The position numbers were made by a program, and so were the translations under genes. The notes beneath the pieces were generated by a model. The model saw only the letters and a program-made list of their open reading frames with translations. It was not told the DNA's origin and ran no database searches. A stretch of DNA of 64,000 nucleotides from Eucommia ulmoides (lineage: Eukaryota; Streptophyta; Magnoliopsida; Garryales; Eucommiaceae): positions 24,608,243 to 24,672,242 of the forward strand of contig CM028333.1 of assembly GCA_016647705.1 (NCBI GenBank). The letters run 5' to 3'. This document shows, piece after piece, positions 45,335 through 58,900 of this stretch (position 1 is its first letter; each line of letters opens with the position of its first letter).

Positions 45335-45340
45335 TATAAG
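45334..45340 (+). promoter_or_regulatory. TATA-like box of the reductase gene
   Basis: ATATAAG, about 70 bp before the ATG at 45407, leaving room for a leader of about 40 nt. Confidence 0.45.
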
Positions 45341-45406
45341 ACGAATGAATGCAAGCAATCAGCTCCCCAGAAACGCACATACAAGATTCTCTAGAGTGAG
45401 AGAGAG

Positions 45407-48187
45407 ATGGACGGAGGAGTTGGGAAGGTGTTGTGCGTGACAGGGGCTTCAGGATACATTGCTTCATGGCTGGTGAAGCTGTTGCTTGATCGTGGTTATA
45501 CTGTCAAAGCCACCGTTCGAAGTCTCAGTCAGTTTTCTCTCTCTATATATCCATTGTACTTGCTCATGTAATCTTTACTTTCAATCGGCCTTCTGAAAAC
45601 TTTCGATTACTGCTTAGCAAATCAACGTTTCTTGAGCAAATTTTCAGTATTTTTTTCCTGTCTCTTAAACAGATGATCCAAGTAAGATAGATCACCTCCT
45701 TTCACTTGAAGGAGCTAAGGAAAGACTACATTTGTTTGAAGCAAACTTAACTCGGGAAGGATCCTTTGATCGAGTAATTGAGGGTTGTGATGGGGTATTC
45801 CATACAGCCTCTCCTGTTTTCCTCTCAGTCGCTGATCCGCAGGTTATCCCCTCTCTTCTTTGTTTCTACTCCTCTTTTTAGCTGAAAATATTAAAATTAA
45901 AAAAAAAAAAAAAAAAAATGGAACCGAATATCGTGCTAATTTTTCATCATTTTATCATGTTTCAGGCAGAATTACTTGAGCCTGCTGTAAATGGAACACT
46001 TAATGTTCTTAAATCATGTGCGAAAGTCTCCTCTGTCAAAAGGGTGATAATAACATCTTCCATGGCTTCGGTTATGGTCAACGGAAAGCCTCTAAATGGT
46101 GATGTCGTGGTTGATGAGACTTGGTTTTCAGATGCAGCCTTTTGCAAGGAATCAAAGGTGTGCAAGTGTTCTAAATTATAGCAGTTATCAACTCATTTGG
46201 CTTCTTTTATTTGCAGGATAATAATTTATATTTTAGACCTTCTCATCACAACCGCCCCCCCACCCCCAAAAAAAAGGGAAAAGAAAAAGAAGTGAGAATT
46301 CAGATATGCATGATTTGTTCATTTGATGGAGGCTTGTTCAGATGAATTCCGTGTGTTATTTATCTGTCATGATTCATGAATTCTGTTATAAGATTAACTT
46401 TTATTAACGGCATTTTTGTTATGCGGTAATAGAACCAGATTCTCAGGGAATAGGATCAAAATTTGAATGAATGTCTATCCAAAATTTGATTCCGTTCCGT
46501 CAAAACACTATTCTACCAAACAACACCCTAACTCGCTTAATTATGGGGGTTTTATTAAATTCCTCGGAATTTCTCAGGCCTGGTATGCTCTTTCGAAAAC
46601 CCTTGCTGAGGAGGTTGCATGGAAATTTGCAAAGGAGAATGGGATTGACTTGGTTACTTTACATCCAGGCTATGTGATTGGCCCTCAACTGCAGTCAAAT
46701 TTAAGCCTCAGTTCTGAAGGGATTCTGAATTTCATAAAAACTGGTACAATTATTTCCAACAAATGTGCATTGCCATTTACTAATGGGGATTTTAATGCAT
46801 AAATCTTAACTTATTATATACACACACTACTAACGTATAACATGTGCCTAACGTATAACATGTGCCTAAAGACACAAATTAAAATATATCACTAATTTTT
46901 TTTAAGAAAAATCCCAAGTCAATATTTGGTCATTATTTAAAAATTGGACCAGACCATCCGCTTTAACTTGTTGAACCATCGATCATCCGGTTTACTTCAA
47001 AAATGGGACTACACAAAAAACTGTTCAATTTTGTTAAAACCAAAAAACCCAACAATTGAATCAGTTAAACCATTAAATCGGAACGACTAATTTACTGAAT
47101 GGACTAATAAAGTTGAACTAAATTAAAAAATTTGAGTTGAGGCAATTAAAAACCTTATGCCCTTGTGCACCTGATTATGTGAATCTACCATTAGCTTTCA
47201 ATTGCTTTATATAAGAAGATTCACCTATGTATTTTTTGTATTCATTTGATGTGAGATATAACATTTGCAAGGTTTAATCTATCTCTTTTACACTTGGAAG
47301 ATATGTTTTGAAAATAATACCTCATCCTATACATTTCATGTTAACTATTCAATTTTGCTTATACTGTAGGAGCGGAAGTATTTGCTGATGGAATCTATAG
47401 ATATGTGGATGTTAGAGACGTCGCTTATGCACATATTGAAGCATTCGAGATTCCTTCAGCAAGCGGTAGATATTGTTTGGTTGGAAAAGTAACACACTCC
47501 TCTGAAGCAATGAAGTTCTTACGAGAGTTATATCCTGCTCTTAGCCTTCCCGAAAGGTCAGTGTCAAAAATCAACTCCCTTCCAAATTTAGTTTAATTCG
47601 TTTTTTCAGTTCTAATGTTGAAGAAAATCTTAAAGAAACTCCACTTTAATATGGTTATTTTGTTTTAAGTATTTTACTCGGCATCCCTATATAGTATGTG
47701 ACATCCTTTTCACCTCTTTTGTTAGAAAAATCAAGAAAATTTTAAAAAAAAAAATCGCCAGTCTTACTACTCTCATGCCTTTGAATCTTTTATCGAATTT
47801 TTATTAATAAATATAAAAAAATATATATATATATAGAAGGTAAAGATAATTATTCAAGTTTAGAAGTATTAATAATTTTGTTTGTTATTTGGAATGGAAA
47901 ATGTAAAAAATCTAAACATTTAAATGCGTTGAATTCCAATTCTATATGTAAGAACATCTTTTATTTTTATTTTTTTATTTTATTTTTTGGGTGCTGAGGA
48001 ATAGATGTTGATGGTATGGTTATGTTTGATTGTTTTCAGAGATAAAGAGGAAAGCTCTGGGAAGGAACTGTACAAGGTGTCCAAGGAAAAGGCAAATAGC
48101 TTGTTGGGTGCTGATTTTATGCCTCTAGAGGTTAGCTTAAGGGACACTGTCCAAAACTTCAAGGAGAAGAACTTCCTCAATTTTTGA
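45407..48187 (+). CDS. NADPH-dependent reductase, cinnamoyl-CoA-reductase-like / phenylacetaldehyde-reductase-like
   Basis: Six exons join in frame: 45407-45527, 45673-45842, 45966-46157, 46578-46743, 47370-47556 and 48040-48187, giving 327 aa with all GT..AG junctions. It is an extended short-chain dehydrogenase. The NAD(P)-binding motif [17 protein letters not shown] is at residues 11-27. The catalytic triad is Ser at about 128-129 (ITSSMAS), Tyr164 and Lys168 (WYALSK). [10 protein letters not shown] and [16 protein letters not shown] follow. True lignin cinnamoyl-CoA reductases carry NWYCY around the Tyr; here it is AWYALSK, so an aldehyde or aromatic ketone reductase of the PAR type is more likely than a lignin enzyme. 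Cytosolic by the absence of a targeting signal. The exact substrate cannot be told. Length matches the family (about 320-330 aa). Its tail is duplicated at 16385-17057. Confidence 0.85.
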
Positions 48188-48192
48188 AACAT

Positions 48193-48240
48193 TATTCAGT
48201 CATGCAAAAAACTTGAATAAACTCCAAACTTACAATTCAA
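48193..48240 (+). repeat. Left copy of a 48-bp direct repeat
   Basis: Begins TATTCAGTCATGCAAAAA, six bases after the reductase stop, and includes AATAAA (48216-48221), a possible polyadenylation signal. Right copy at 52385-52432 (45 of 48 identical by eye). Confidence 0.85.
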
Positions 48241-50099
48241 CAAGTGCGGCGGTTTTAAAATAATTTTCATATGTATTTTATTTGATTATTTAAATATAAT
48301 TTTATATTTGTTGTTTTTGAGAAAATATTTTGTATTAGTTAGTGGGTTTTTTTTTTTTTTTTTTGGCTAAACTATGTATTATTTTGTAGTGTTTGAAATA
48401 TTTATTTTTTCTTATTTTGTAATATTTGTTTTTAATTAGTATTATGAATATGAAATTTTAGTTCAATATAATTTTAATTTTAAATAAATGTAGGTGTTCA
48501 AAATTTTAAAAATTAATGGTAATTTTTTATGGGCCCCAAAAACCCATAGCTACTTAAGTTTCTCCCCAACCATTTGTTTTATTTTATGAAAACCCCCACC
48601 ACTAAAAATATATTATTTTTGTGTCAAAAATACCCCTTTATTAATATTTTTAATAATAAACATTAATCATCCTTGAAATTCAATATTTCGTTACAACCAC
48701 AGTAAATATTTTTATCACCGACACCACCACAATAAATATTTACTATCACTATCGCCACCAGTACAATAAATTTTTGATATTACTACCGCCACCATCACAA
48801 TAAAAATTTATTATTACCGTTGTCACCTTCACAACAAAAAATTACTCTCATCACTACCACCACCACACTAAAATATTTATTATCACCACCATCACAATAA
48901 TAATTATTAACTATTACAACCGCCACCAACATAACCATTTTTATCACCGACACCCAACAACAAATATTCAGCATCACGACTATCACCATAATAAATATCC
49001 ACTATCACCATAACCGTCACAATAAAAATTAATTATTATCGCCATCACCAAAAATTTGTTATCACCACCGCGATCACCACCACAAAAATCACATGCAATT
49101 CCCAATCAAATAACAATAAAAATCAAAATATTACAGCAGCAACTGAATATCTAACATTTACACTAAATTTCAAAGTAAAATTTTCAAAACTAAGGGAGGG
49201 AACTACTGGTTGGATAGATTGCGGTGGCTTTAGGGGCAGAGTTATAGAAGCTGCGGGGCGACGACCTAGCAAACCCATATCTGGCCGTCTATGGGCCAAA
49301 TCTCGGTTGAAGATGGCCAGATTTGGCCGTCATTTGGTGAGAGACAGAGACGAGAGAGGGGGGAGAGAGAGAAAGAAATAGAGAAACAGAAGGTTGTTTC
49401 AGCAAGAACCAGAATTGAGAGTGGGAGCTAGCGACGAAGCGATTGCAGTGGCTTCATTGGTGGAGGTAAAGGAGTTAACGGGCGGTGGCGGCATAGCAAA
49501 CCCAGATCTGGCCCAAAGACGGCAAGACGGTAGTGGACGTGGTGGTGGCGCTACTGTTGGTTGTTCTGGCACAAGTTCATCGCGCGGTGGTGGCGAGATG
49601 GTGGCACGGTAGCTTCTGCGAGATGATGGAGCAATTACTCCAGTGGTGGTGGTGGCGAATTGTTTAGAGAGAGAGAAAGAAAAGGTTAGCGATATGGCCT
49701 TAAACGACTAGATCTAGGCCGCTACAGCCAGATCTGGTTGTGGTGACCTAGATTTGGCCATACACGGCCAGATCGACGATGGCCACCCCCGGTATGTTGT
49801 AGTGACCGTGATTTGTTTAAAGAGAGAGAGGGGAAGAAAGTCATCCACAAAGTTATAATTACCCAAATCTATAAATACCCAAATTTCATCATTGTGGTGA
49901 TGGTGGTGCTACAATGGAATCTTGTGGTGGTGTTTTTTCGTTGCAAGTAAGCCGTCCACCGCCACTGGAAGTGTGGTGGTTGACCGCAAAGCGACAAGGC
50001 AAAAGTAATAATAGACTGGATTTGGCCTTCCTAGGGTAGTTTAGGAATAATAATTAAAAACTATGGACTTTTATTAGTTTGTTTTGACAAATAGAGTTT

Positions 50100-50137
<38 letters not shown>

Positions 50138-51000
50138 AATATGTGGGCTACAGCCATTCTAATTGTTTATTTAAAAAATGGTCAATCTTCAAATATACCT
50201 AAAATAAAATTAATTAACAAATACGTTTAATAATTTAAATATACTTAAAATATAGAATAAGAAAGAAAATAGTATTTGAGCTCTCAAAAAGTTGGAATGT
50301 TATAAAAGGAAGAGGAATAGATAACGAACAATTAAAACTCAATTTTAAAAACTAAACTTATTTAGTGGAATTATGATAATAAAATAAATTTAAAAAATTA
50401 AAAATTTAAATATACTCAAAATCTTTAGAAGAAGGAAAATACTATTGGCGAGCTCTCGTTATATAAAAAAACTATTTTAGTTCCGTGTATTGCTTAGACT
50501 AAGAAAAAATTATAATATATTTTTAATATTGAAGCATAAAATATGTATGTACTGGATCACAAATATAATGAGTAATGACGTTTTATAAATATCGAAAATA
50601 AATATACTATTAAAAATTACATAATTAATCATAAAAGTGAAATAATATTTTTACAAATTAATTTTTACTAATATAGTATAAAATAATTTATTTTTGGTTG
50701 AAAATATTTTTTAAATCACAATTATTTTTTTAATTAATTTAAAATGTGCACCAAGAAAATCAATCATATATTTATCCATTAATTAGAAGAAAAAAAAAAT
50801 ACAACTAAAAAAATATTGAAAAACTCACCAAAATGCTTGAAAAATTAAGTTTCCAATCTCATTAAAACCTTATCATTCCTTCTACTTTTAAGTATTAGTA
50901 TTAAATTAGATATAAGTAACAAAGAATATAAAAATATGAAAAAACTATTTTTTTTTAATTAAAAAAGTCTAGTAAGTGAGTCATTCATAGTTTTTTTTTT

Positions 51001-51219
51001 TAGGGTTAATAGCACTTTACTCCCTGTGGTTTGGCCGATTTACAGTTTATCCCCTATAGTTTGAAAATCGTCACTTATCTCCATGTAGTTAGATTTTCAA
51101 ACCATTTATCCCTGATATAGGGAGTGCACTTAAATCAAGACCACAGGGGGATAAGTGCTAACATATGGAGTAAGTGCAAATCAACTAAATCACAGGGGGA
51201 TAAAGTACTATTAATCCTA
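51001..51219. mobile_element. Foldback MITE
   Basis: The left end TAGGGTTAATAGCACTTTAC matches the complement of the right end (TAGGATTAATAGTACTTTAT on the other strand). About 32-bp terminal repeats, total 219 bp. It sits in T-rich DNA, so the target duplication cannot be read. Confidence 0.75.
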
Positions 51220-51898
51220 TTTTTTATTTATTATAAAAAATTGCCTTTATTTAAATGAAAAATCTCACTATTTCAAATATAAGAAAACTTTTAAATTCTT
51301 TGAACCCATTATAGTAATGAAATGTTAAAAGAGAGAAAATAAAGAGAACTAAGAAAATGAGTTTTGTGAACTCTCATTCATTCTCAAATGTAGTCTTCCA
51401 ATTTTAATTTTTTATATAGATATAGATATAAATTAGATTAGATTATTAGGGTTAGTTCGTGTATTTAGCAATTTTTAAATGTTTGGGTGGAATAAAATAA
51501 TTTAGTTAGTTGTTTCTTTCACTTTTTAGTTTTTTTTATAGATACATGGATTTTGTTTTTCGCAATACAATATGAGTCCCAAAAAATTGCATGAAATAAT
51601 ATCCAACAGACATCATCATTTCGAATTTCATTACTAAATTACTAATACATGAAATCTCAAGAAATATAACTTAGTTCATAATTTATGTATTTTAATAAGG
51701 TGTCCTAATTCTAAATCTATAGTTATCTATAAAAGATAAGTCATTCCATTTCATGATATGACGTTCAATAATATTATTTACCAATCCCCTAAAAAAAATA
51801 AAGTGACAATATTAATAAAAACTTTAAACCAACAAATGAAAAACATACAAAGAAAACATGAGCTTCATACACAAATCGATCCTAAATCTCATGCCGAA

Positions 51899-51931
51899 AA
51901 ACACACATACACACACACACACACACACACA
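51899..51931. repeat. (CA)n microsatellite
   Basis: About 16 CA units with one interruption, followed by an A run. Confidence 0.9.
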
Positions 51932-52384
51932 AAAAAAAAAAAAAGGATGAACAAATTTCTCACTTTTAGATTGACATGTCACCTTATGATTGGGCTCTTT
52001 CGATCTCGACGTCGATCTCAATCTCAAACCCCTCATATCAAGAATTGCACATAATCCGAACTAATTGTTTTACAATTGAATGGCAAGAATTGACGAGTTC
52101 TTGATATATACATTAGTAAGATATTGATAATAGCAAAATTTTGAAAAAAAAAATAATAATTAGACAATCTTAAAGAGTGTGCAAATTATGGTGTAAAAAA
52201 AAAAAAAAGAAAGAGTATTTTGGAATTCTCCCAAATTCTAACTATTGGTGAAATTATGTGAAATAAATATAAAACTTTTAATAGAATTATGAGAATAAAA
52301 TAATTGAAAATCTTTGAAATACTCACAGGTAAAAGTATTGAATTAGTAGAATTATGAGAAATAAGGAACTTAAAATATACATAG

Positions 52385-52432
52385 TATTCAGTCATGCAAA
52401 AAGCTAGAATAAACTCCAAACTTAAAATTCAA
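52385..52432 (+). repeat. Right copy of the 48-bp direct repeat
   Basis: Repeats 48193-48240 with three differences. It is followed by sequence (TTTGTTGATCTGTCACAAC) that continues the ancestral reductase 3' flank. Confidence 0.85.
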
Positions 52433-52559
52433 TTTGTTGATCTGTCACAACTTTTAGCAAATGAATAACATCATAAGAGCATATTTTATAGGGAAAACTA
52501 CACTTTATCCCCATGAATTTTCATCCAGTTGCATTTTATTCCTACATTCTATTCTGAAT

Positions 52560-54544
52560 GACACTAAAGTCCTGTTTAATAACGCAATTAAACACTTAAA
52601 ACTAAATACTTGAAGTACTTATCAAATTAAGTGCATTTTGATAACAAAATTAAGCAATCACTTAAGACATGTTTGACAACCACTTAATTTTTAAGTGCTG
52701 AAAATTTAAATATTAAAAATATTATAAACTTGTTTGATAAAATTAAAATTTTAAATGCTGAAAATTTAAGTGCCAATTTTTTTATTTATTTATTTTTTTT
52801 TTTGTCTATTTGATAAGTACAAAATTTAAGTACTAAAAATTATTTAATTTGCATAACTACCCTTGAATTTAATTTTTTACTAAAATCAAGATAATACGAA
52901 GAAAAAAAAATTAAGAACAAAATAATAAAATAAAAACACCAATAAAATACTATCAAGTTGAAATATATAAATTATCACAAGTCATCTATAACATAAAGTT
53001 CAAAAAAAAAAATCTAAAAATTAAACAATTCAATTGCAATTCTCTCTCTCAAGTTAATTATATATGCTTGATTTGTTGCTTGCTTTCCCTTCTAGTTTCA
53101 TTTTTTGAAGTAATTATTTCATAATCAGATGAATCATTTGCTTCATAACCTTCAGTAAATTTTCTTTCTCATTTTTAAAACAAATTGTTGTTAGAGAAAT
53201 GTTAAAAAAATATTATATATTTAGTGGAGTGATAAAATGAAAAAAAAAAAAAAAAAAAAAATTGCATTAGAATAAACTTAATTATATTAAAATTTAATAA
53301 CATCAACATACCCATAAACACTCACCCCTTATTTTAGGGACCAAAAGTGTAATTTTTTCCCTTGCAAGAAAATGCTTTTATCTATGTGGTTAGGGTTTCT
53401 CCAATTCGAAATCTAGATTTAATGCCTAACATATTCCAAATCATATTCAGCTACACAGTGATCATTATTTGCTCCAAATTCTCATGACCGCCTTCAGCAA
53501 AACTAAAATAAGTAATCTACCCTTTACTCTGAAATTTTGGCTCAAATTTTAAGTTAACTTAATTAATTAAGTGATACTAATTATATTTATAAAATAAATT
53601 TAATTAATTAAGTACTTAATTAATTAATCAAACATATTCTTAATAAATAAGCATCAATTGAAAAATTATTCAAAATATTAAATGATGTAAAAAAAATTAA
53701 GTGATGTGTGATTCACTTAGGACATATTTGATAATTACTTAAAAATTAAGTGCTGAAAATTTAAGTATTTAGGGCATGTTTGATAATCACCTAAAAATTA
53801 AGTGTTAAAAATTTAAATACTTAATTTTAAATGCTGAAAATATCATAAGGTTATTTGATAAAATTGTACTGAAAATTTAAGTGCTGATTTTTATTTTTAT
53901 TTTAATAAGTACAAAATTTGTATACTAAAAATTGTTTAATTTACATAATTACCTTCGAATCAAGATAATATGGAGAAAAAAAATTGAGATCAAAATAATA
54001 AAATCAGGAAACCATTTTAAATATATATATATATATATATTAAAATTAAAAGTAAAAATTAACCCAAAAATATATAATATTATGTATTTTTTTTATGCAG
54101 TTTGATTGCTTAAATTAAATTATAATAATAATTTAAATATAAAATAAAATTAAAACTCTAAAATAATATAAAGTTAATCCAATTCTCATTAAACCTAACA
54201 CTAATTAAACCCTTATAGGGGACCAAGTGAAAAATAATGGAGTGCATTAAACAAAATGAAATAAGTGAAAGGGTCTTGGCTTAAATTTTTACTCACATTT
54301 TGACTTAATTTTTAGGTTAACTTAATTAATTAAGTAATATTAATTGCATTTTTAAAATAAATTTAATTAATTAAGTACTTAATATAATCAGTTAATTAAT
54401 TAAGTACTTAATTTTTAGCATTTATTACTTAATACCATAAAATTTCTAATTATCACAACCAACATTTTACACCAACACTGTAAAATCTGACAAAAAAAAA
54501 AAAGTTATATACAAAAAATTATTGATGAAAAATATATTAAATTG

Positions 54545-54579
<35 letters not shown>

Positions 54580-54745
54580 GAGAGAGAAAATTGTGGAGAC
54601 ATAAAAATTTGTAAATTTTTTTTTTTTTTTAAGTTAAAATATTAAAAACTTGATACTTAATAGATTCGGCACTAAATGAATTCAGCAATTATAATTTTAA
54701 TCCTTAAAATTTTCAATAAGTGATTATCAAACACAGCCATTTTAA
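52560..54745. mobile_element. Cluster of hAT-like MITE sequences, nested
   Basis: Several copies of a terminal repeat of the type GGCATGTTTGATAATCAC followed by TTAAAAATTAAGTGCTGAAA occur at about 52670, 53725 and 53777. Inverted counterparts (TCAAACATATTCTTA at about 53627; GATTATCAAACACAGCC at 54724-54740) close them. The best-defined unit is about 53777-54740. The end sequence and AT-rich interior resemble plant hAT-type MITEs; boundaries and 8-bp duplications could not be fixed by eye. No ORF. Confidence 0.5.
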
Positions 54746-54936
54746 TCTATAATAAATTCCTTCTAATTTGACGGGCTTTGCACTGCATGTTTTTGGGCTG
54801 CATGTGTTCGGGTATTTTTCAGTTATTTAACATTTTGATTGTGACCAAAATAACATTTTAAAAATGTGACACACTTAAAAATCTAAGGGAGAGAGTATAC
54901 TTTTCCCTTGCATACGCTGCTCAATGGTGATACTGA

Positions 54937-54940
<4 letters not shown>

Positions 54941-54995
<55 letters not shown>
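54941..54995. repeat. (TC)n(TA)n compound microsatellite
   Basis: About 16 TC units run directly into about 11 TA units. Confidence 0.95.
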
Positions 54996-54999
54996 GTGA

Positions 55000-55903
55000 G
55001 CCTTGGATAGTAAGACTACTCCATTATGACCTGAAGGCCAAACCCTGTAATGGTAAGAACCTTTGTGCATTGGACTACCTTTATATATATATATATGCGT
55101 GTGTTTATATTTCTCGAGTCTTCACCTGGCACCTAGCCTGTGAAAAATTCTCCCTTGATGGATTGACTAACGTGGATGAATTCATGCCCATGATGATTCA
55201 GGCCATGATATCGTTCTAGAAATCCCCTGTTTTGAACTCGGTCGGTCTAGCCACGAGATTCAAATTTGTCGCCTATTTCCTCCCCAATTTGTTACACAGC
55301 TAGGGTTTTCACGAGGCCTTTGTGGTACACTCTTGAGATCCAAGACCGAGGGACTTGCTACTAGATACGCTTCCAAAAACAAAGTCATGGGAGGAGCACA
55401 AGTAGACATGAAAAACATATTTCAGATTCTAAACTGAACATAAAAATAATTTCAATGCAATTCGGGGGCTTCCAATAACACACTGCAAACACTTTGCCAG
55501 ATTCGATTTAGAATATAAACAACAGAACGGATGAACACATTGATCATATAATTTAACGATGGAATTAAATAAGTCAAAATTGCCTGACCATCTCCTTAGG
55601 CTGTGCTTGGTTGTATGGAATTTGCGGCTCAGAAGTGGAATTAAACACAAACACATGTAAAAATCTAAAAGAATTGTATGCATCCAGTTCTAAATCCAAT
55701 TTCGAGGCTTCAATTCCATGTTTCCAAACACTACCTTATAGATTTCTCTCATATGACATCCATAACGATCTTCGTGCAAACTTGCAATTGTACAGCTAAG
55801 ACTAGAGCCTCATTTCTCCTGGGGATGATAGATAGTTTCACAAGAAGCATGAGCCGAACCAATGTACCTTTTCCATTAAATAAACGTCTCTCTGTGGAGT
55901 ATA
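55000..55903. other. Downstream flank of NLE
   Basis: No supported gene. Short ORFs (55429-55799) lack domains. The 3' UTR of NLE probably occupies the right part. Confidence 0.35.
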
Positions 55904-58900
55904 TTATCCCATCCACAACTTCAAAACCCGGTCCTTCCCTCCAGATGCTACCTTCTCACCGTCTGGACTCCAATCAACAGCAAAGACCTTCCCAATTTGA
56001 AAAAAAAAAAATTACCAAAATGAATTATAATTATTCTTTTAATGTAGGAGAAGGGTTTGTAGTGTTTTTTTTTTTTTTTTTGAGAAACATAAATACCTCG
56101 TCCGCATGGCCTGGAAGGTCTTGCTTCAACTTCTGTGTTCGGATATCCCAAACCTACAAATGGAACGCATAAAGCAGTATTTAATGTTGTATATATAGAA
56201 TACAAAAAATGAATTTAAAGACATTAAAAAAGTAAAATAAAATAAATAAAGGAAACTAATACACTAATTGCATTGTATTCCATAAAAGTAGTAAACTTTA
56301 TAAATTTAGCATTCAGATAATGATTATAAGTACATGAAATTTATCCAGTACTGAGAAAACATACCTTCAAAGTTGAGTCTTTGCTTCCACTTAGAAGCAG
56401 CCTACTATCAGCAGACCAGCTAGACCATGAAACATGATAATTAGCTTTATATATATGCCTCTGTGTATCTATATATGAAGACACATGCGAAAAAAAGTAT
56501 TTAAACCTTATCTGGTAGACAGGTCCAACATGGCCTCGGAATGCAGCAACAAATTTTCCTGTCACACCATTCCATAACTTGACTGACTTATCAAAGGAAG
56601 CACTTGCAATCCATTGCCCATCTGGTGAAAAGTAAACATGGTTCACCAACTGAAACAAAATAACAAATTAGAAGCTACAATCAAACTCAGAGAAAATCCA
56701 CTGGAAGAAAATTTGATGATAATAGAATACTTGTACCTGTTGATGACCCGTCATTCGAGTTTTTGGGTGCTTGCTAACAGCAGGTTCCCAAAGAAACATT
56801 GTGAAATCATCAGAGCCTGATACCAATCTTTCAGGAGAATCTCCCTTCATTTTCTTGTACCTCTCCAATGCTACCTGATTTAAGAGAAAGGAGACATAAT
56901 CCGGTCAATGAAACAAAAGAAAGAAGAAAAAAATATACAACTCAAGGTGTTGGAACCAAATTCTCACAAAAGCTTTTAATTTATTTATTTTTGGGTGGGG
57001 TGCGGTGGGGGGTTGGTTTTTTTTCTTTTTTCTTTTGTGTTTTCGGGGGGGTGGGGGGGGTGGGGGGGAACATTGTTGAGTGTGCTAGTGTTCTGAGGCC
57101 ACAATCAACCATGTGGAACTCCAAACATCCTCTTATGAGGCACTGGAAGCCCTCAGATTCTTGAGACATCAAGGCATTTCGAGAAAAGGAAGAGTAACTA
57201 CAAACTCATCGGGCCAACATATAATAATAACAAAAGGTCGCCTACTAGTCTAACCACAAGCGTTCAGCAAATGCCCTTGAACATTTTCACCAGATCATTC
57301 CATGACTACGATATCAATCTCTAAACAAGCACAAGAAGAAATTCTTACTTGCTTCATTTCAGATGCAGACGCATATCTTTTACCGGTATGATCAAAAGCT
57401 CCAGTCCGAAGAACATATTCAGTACTCAGTGCCAGGGAATTAACCCAGTGTCCATGACCCTGGATACAGAAAATTTTCGAATAAGTAAATTTAGATAAAT
57501 ACAAACAACAAATAAACATTAACAAACAATGCATACTGTGATGCTGCAGGATATGTAAAGAAAATCATTCACCATTGCTCAAAGTTAGGAATAATAACTA
57601 GTAACTTCCATTAAAAATCTGAAAATGAAAAAGCTATTTTACACCACCACTTATATTGGGGGATCATGCAATAAACTCAAATTATATGCACTATGGCCGC
57701 ATGTCACATGTAAAACCCCAATTTTGATGATTCACATCCTAATTCATTAATTGCCCAATCCAAAACGTAACAGATGTGACGCTGAAATCAGGACGTAGTC
57801 CAAGAAGATAGTCATGTCGAATCAAACCCAAGAAACCCAGCCTTCAAAATGGTTTCTAAAACCACAACATTTCTTTTAGAAAAATCGAAACATTAAGTAT
57901 TGGACATTAAATTTCTCAAAGCCATGTGGTAAATTTATTACATATAGATATAGAAATCACGTAATCTAGCAGATAATTCAAAATGGTAATTCTAGTTGTA
58001 ATCGCAACACATTATATTTGTACCGGCAAGAACCTTTACGGAAGCAGCTAAAAGGGAAATTGTTAACGATCATAAATACTAGACATATGCATTACCTTTA
58101 ATTCACGAATTAGCTTCCCCTGTGAAGTTTCCCACATCTTGATCGTACAATCCTGAGATCTGCGGCATGTAAAACAAGATTCTGTAACAAATTAGTATCT
58201 GGTGCATGGGTCATTGGCCCACATGATATTGACTATTTTTTTAGGGGAAGGGTCATCATCAACCTAACATTGCCTTGCGGCCCGGGCCTTGCGCACCCCA
58301 CCAAGGCACCAACAGAAAAGAAAAAAAGAAAAAAAAGAAAAAAAAGAACATCTAAACACAAATGTCTAGAAAAATTGCAACAAATATATGAATGTCATAT
58401 CATGGAACACACATAAATGCGAAAACATGATGGTCACCAAGAAACAATTTACCAATTATCTCAACAGGTAATCATAGAACTGATACAAGTTAATGGACCG
58501 GCACATCTCCCCTCTGTATAAAACAACAAAATAACTTTTGAAATTTCTCATTTAGTGTAGTTTATCTAATAATTCTCAATTATAAGTGCAGTTAGAGATG
58601 TACAAGGCCTTGATGTGTTCGGGGGCACAGTAAAACATCAGAGACTGTACCACCAACATGAAAGGGGTGGGATGGGGGTGGAATAAAACGTTGACCAATC
58701 TACCAAGAGAAATTTGGGTCACATCCCCGTGTGATGCCTACACACATCTGAAAACTAAGGAGAACGACTCTTTCTTCCTAGAAGGCTAAATGAACAATGC
58801 AGTTCTTAGGTCATTTTACACCACTAAAGGGGTAATCAATTGGTCTGTTCTTCTTCCAGAGCCATTTTAGACTCTCATTCATAGGACAAAAGACCTTCGA

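Larger units (their letters stand above)
48241..52384. other. 4.1-kb insertion in the reductase 3' flank
   Basis: Present here but absent from the older duplicate at 16.9-17.0 kb plus 29.56 kb, where the flank is continuous apart from the LTR element. It contains ACC/ATT triplet-rich DNA (48690-49090), a GC-rich part with GGCCAGATCTGGCC-like words (49250-49790), an A run (50105-50133), a foldback MITE (51001-51219) and a CA repeat (51899-51931). No transposase or clear terminal repeats. The ORF at 49394-49612 is a Gly/Arg-rich product of the GC-rich repeats. Confidence 0.5.

Noticed and set aside
49394..49612. Gly/Arg-rich ORF of 72 codons
   Set aside because: Arises from GGTGGC-like and GGCCAGATCTGG-like repeats; no domain and no start context.
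56868..57164. Plus-strand ORF within NLE introns
   Set aside because: Covers a G-run and T-run region; no coding features, and NLE exons on the other strand explain the nearby conserved sequence.
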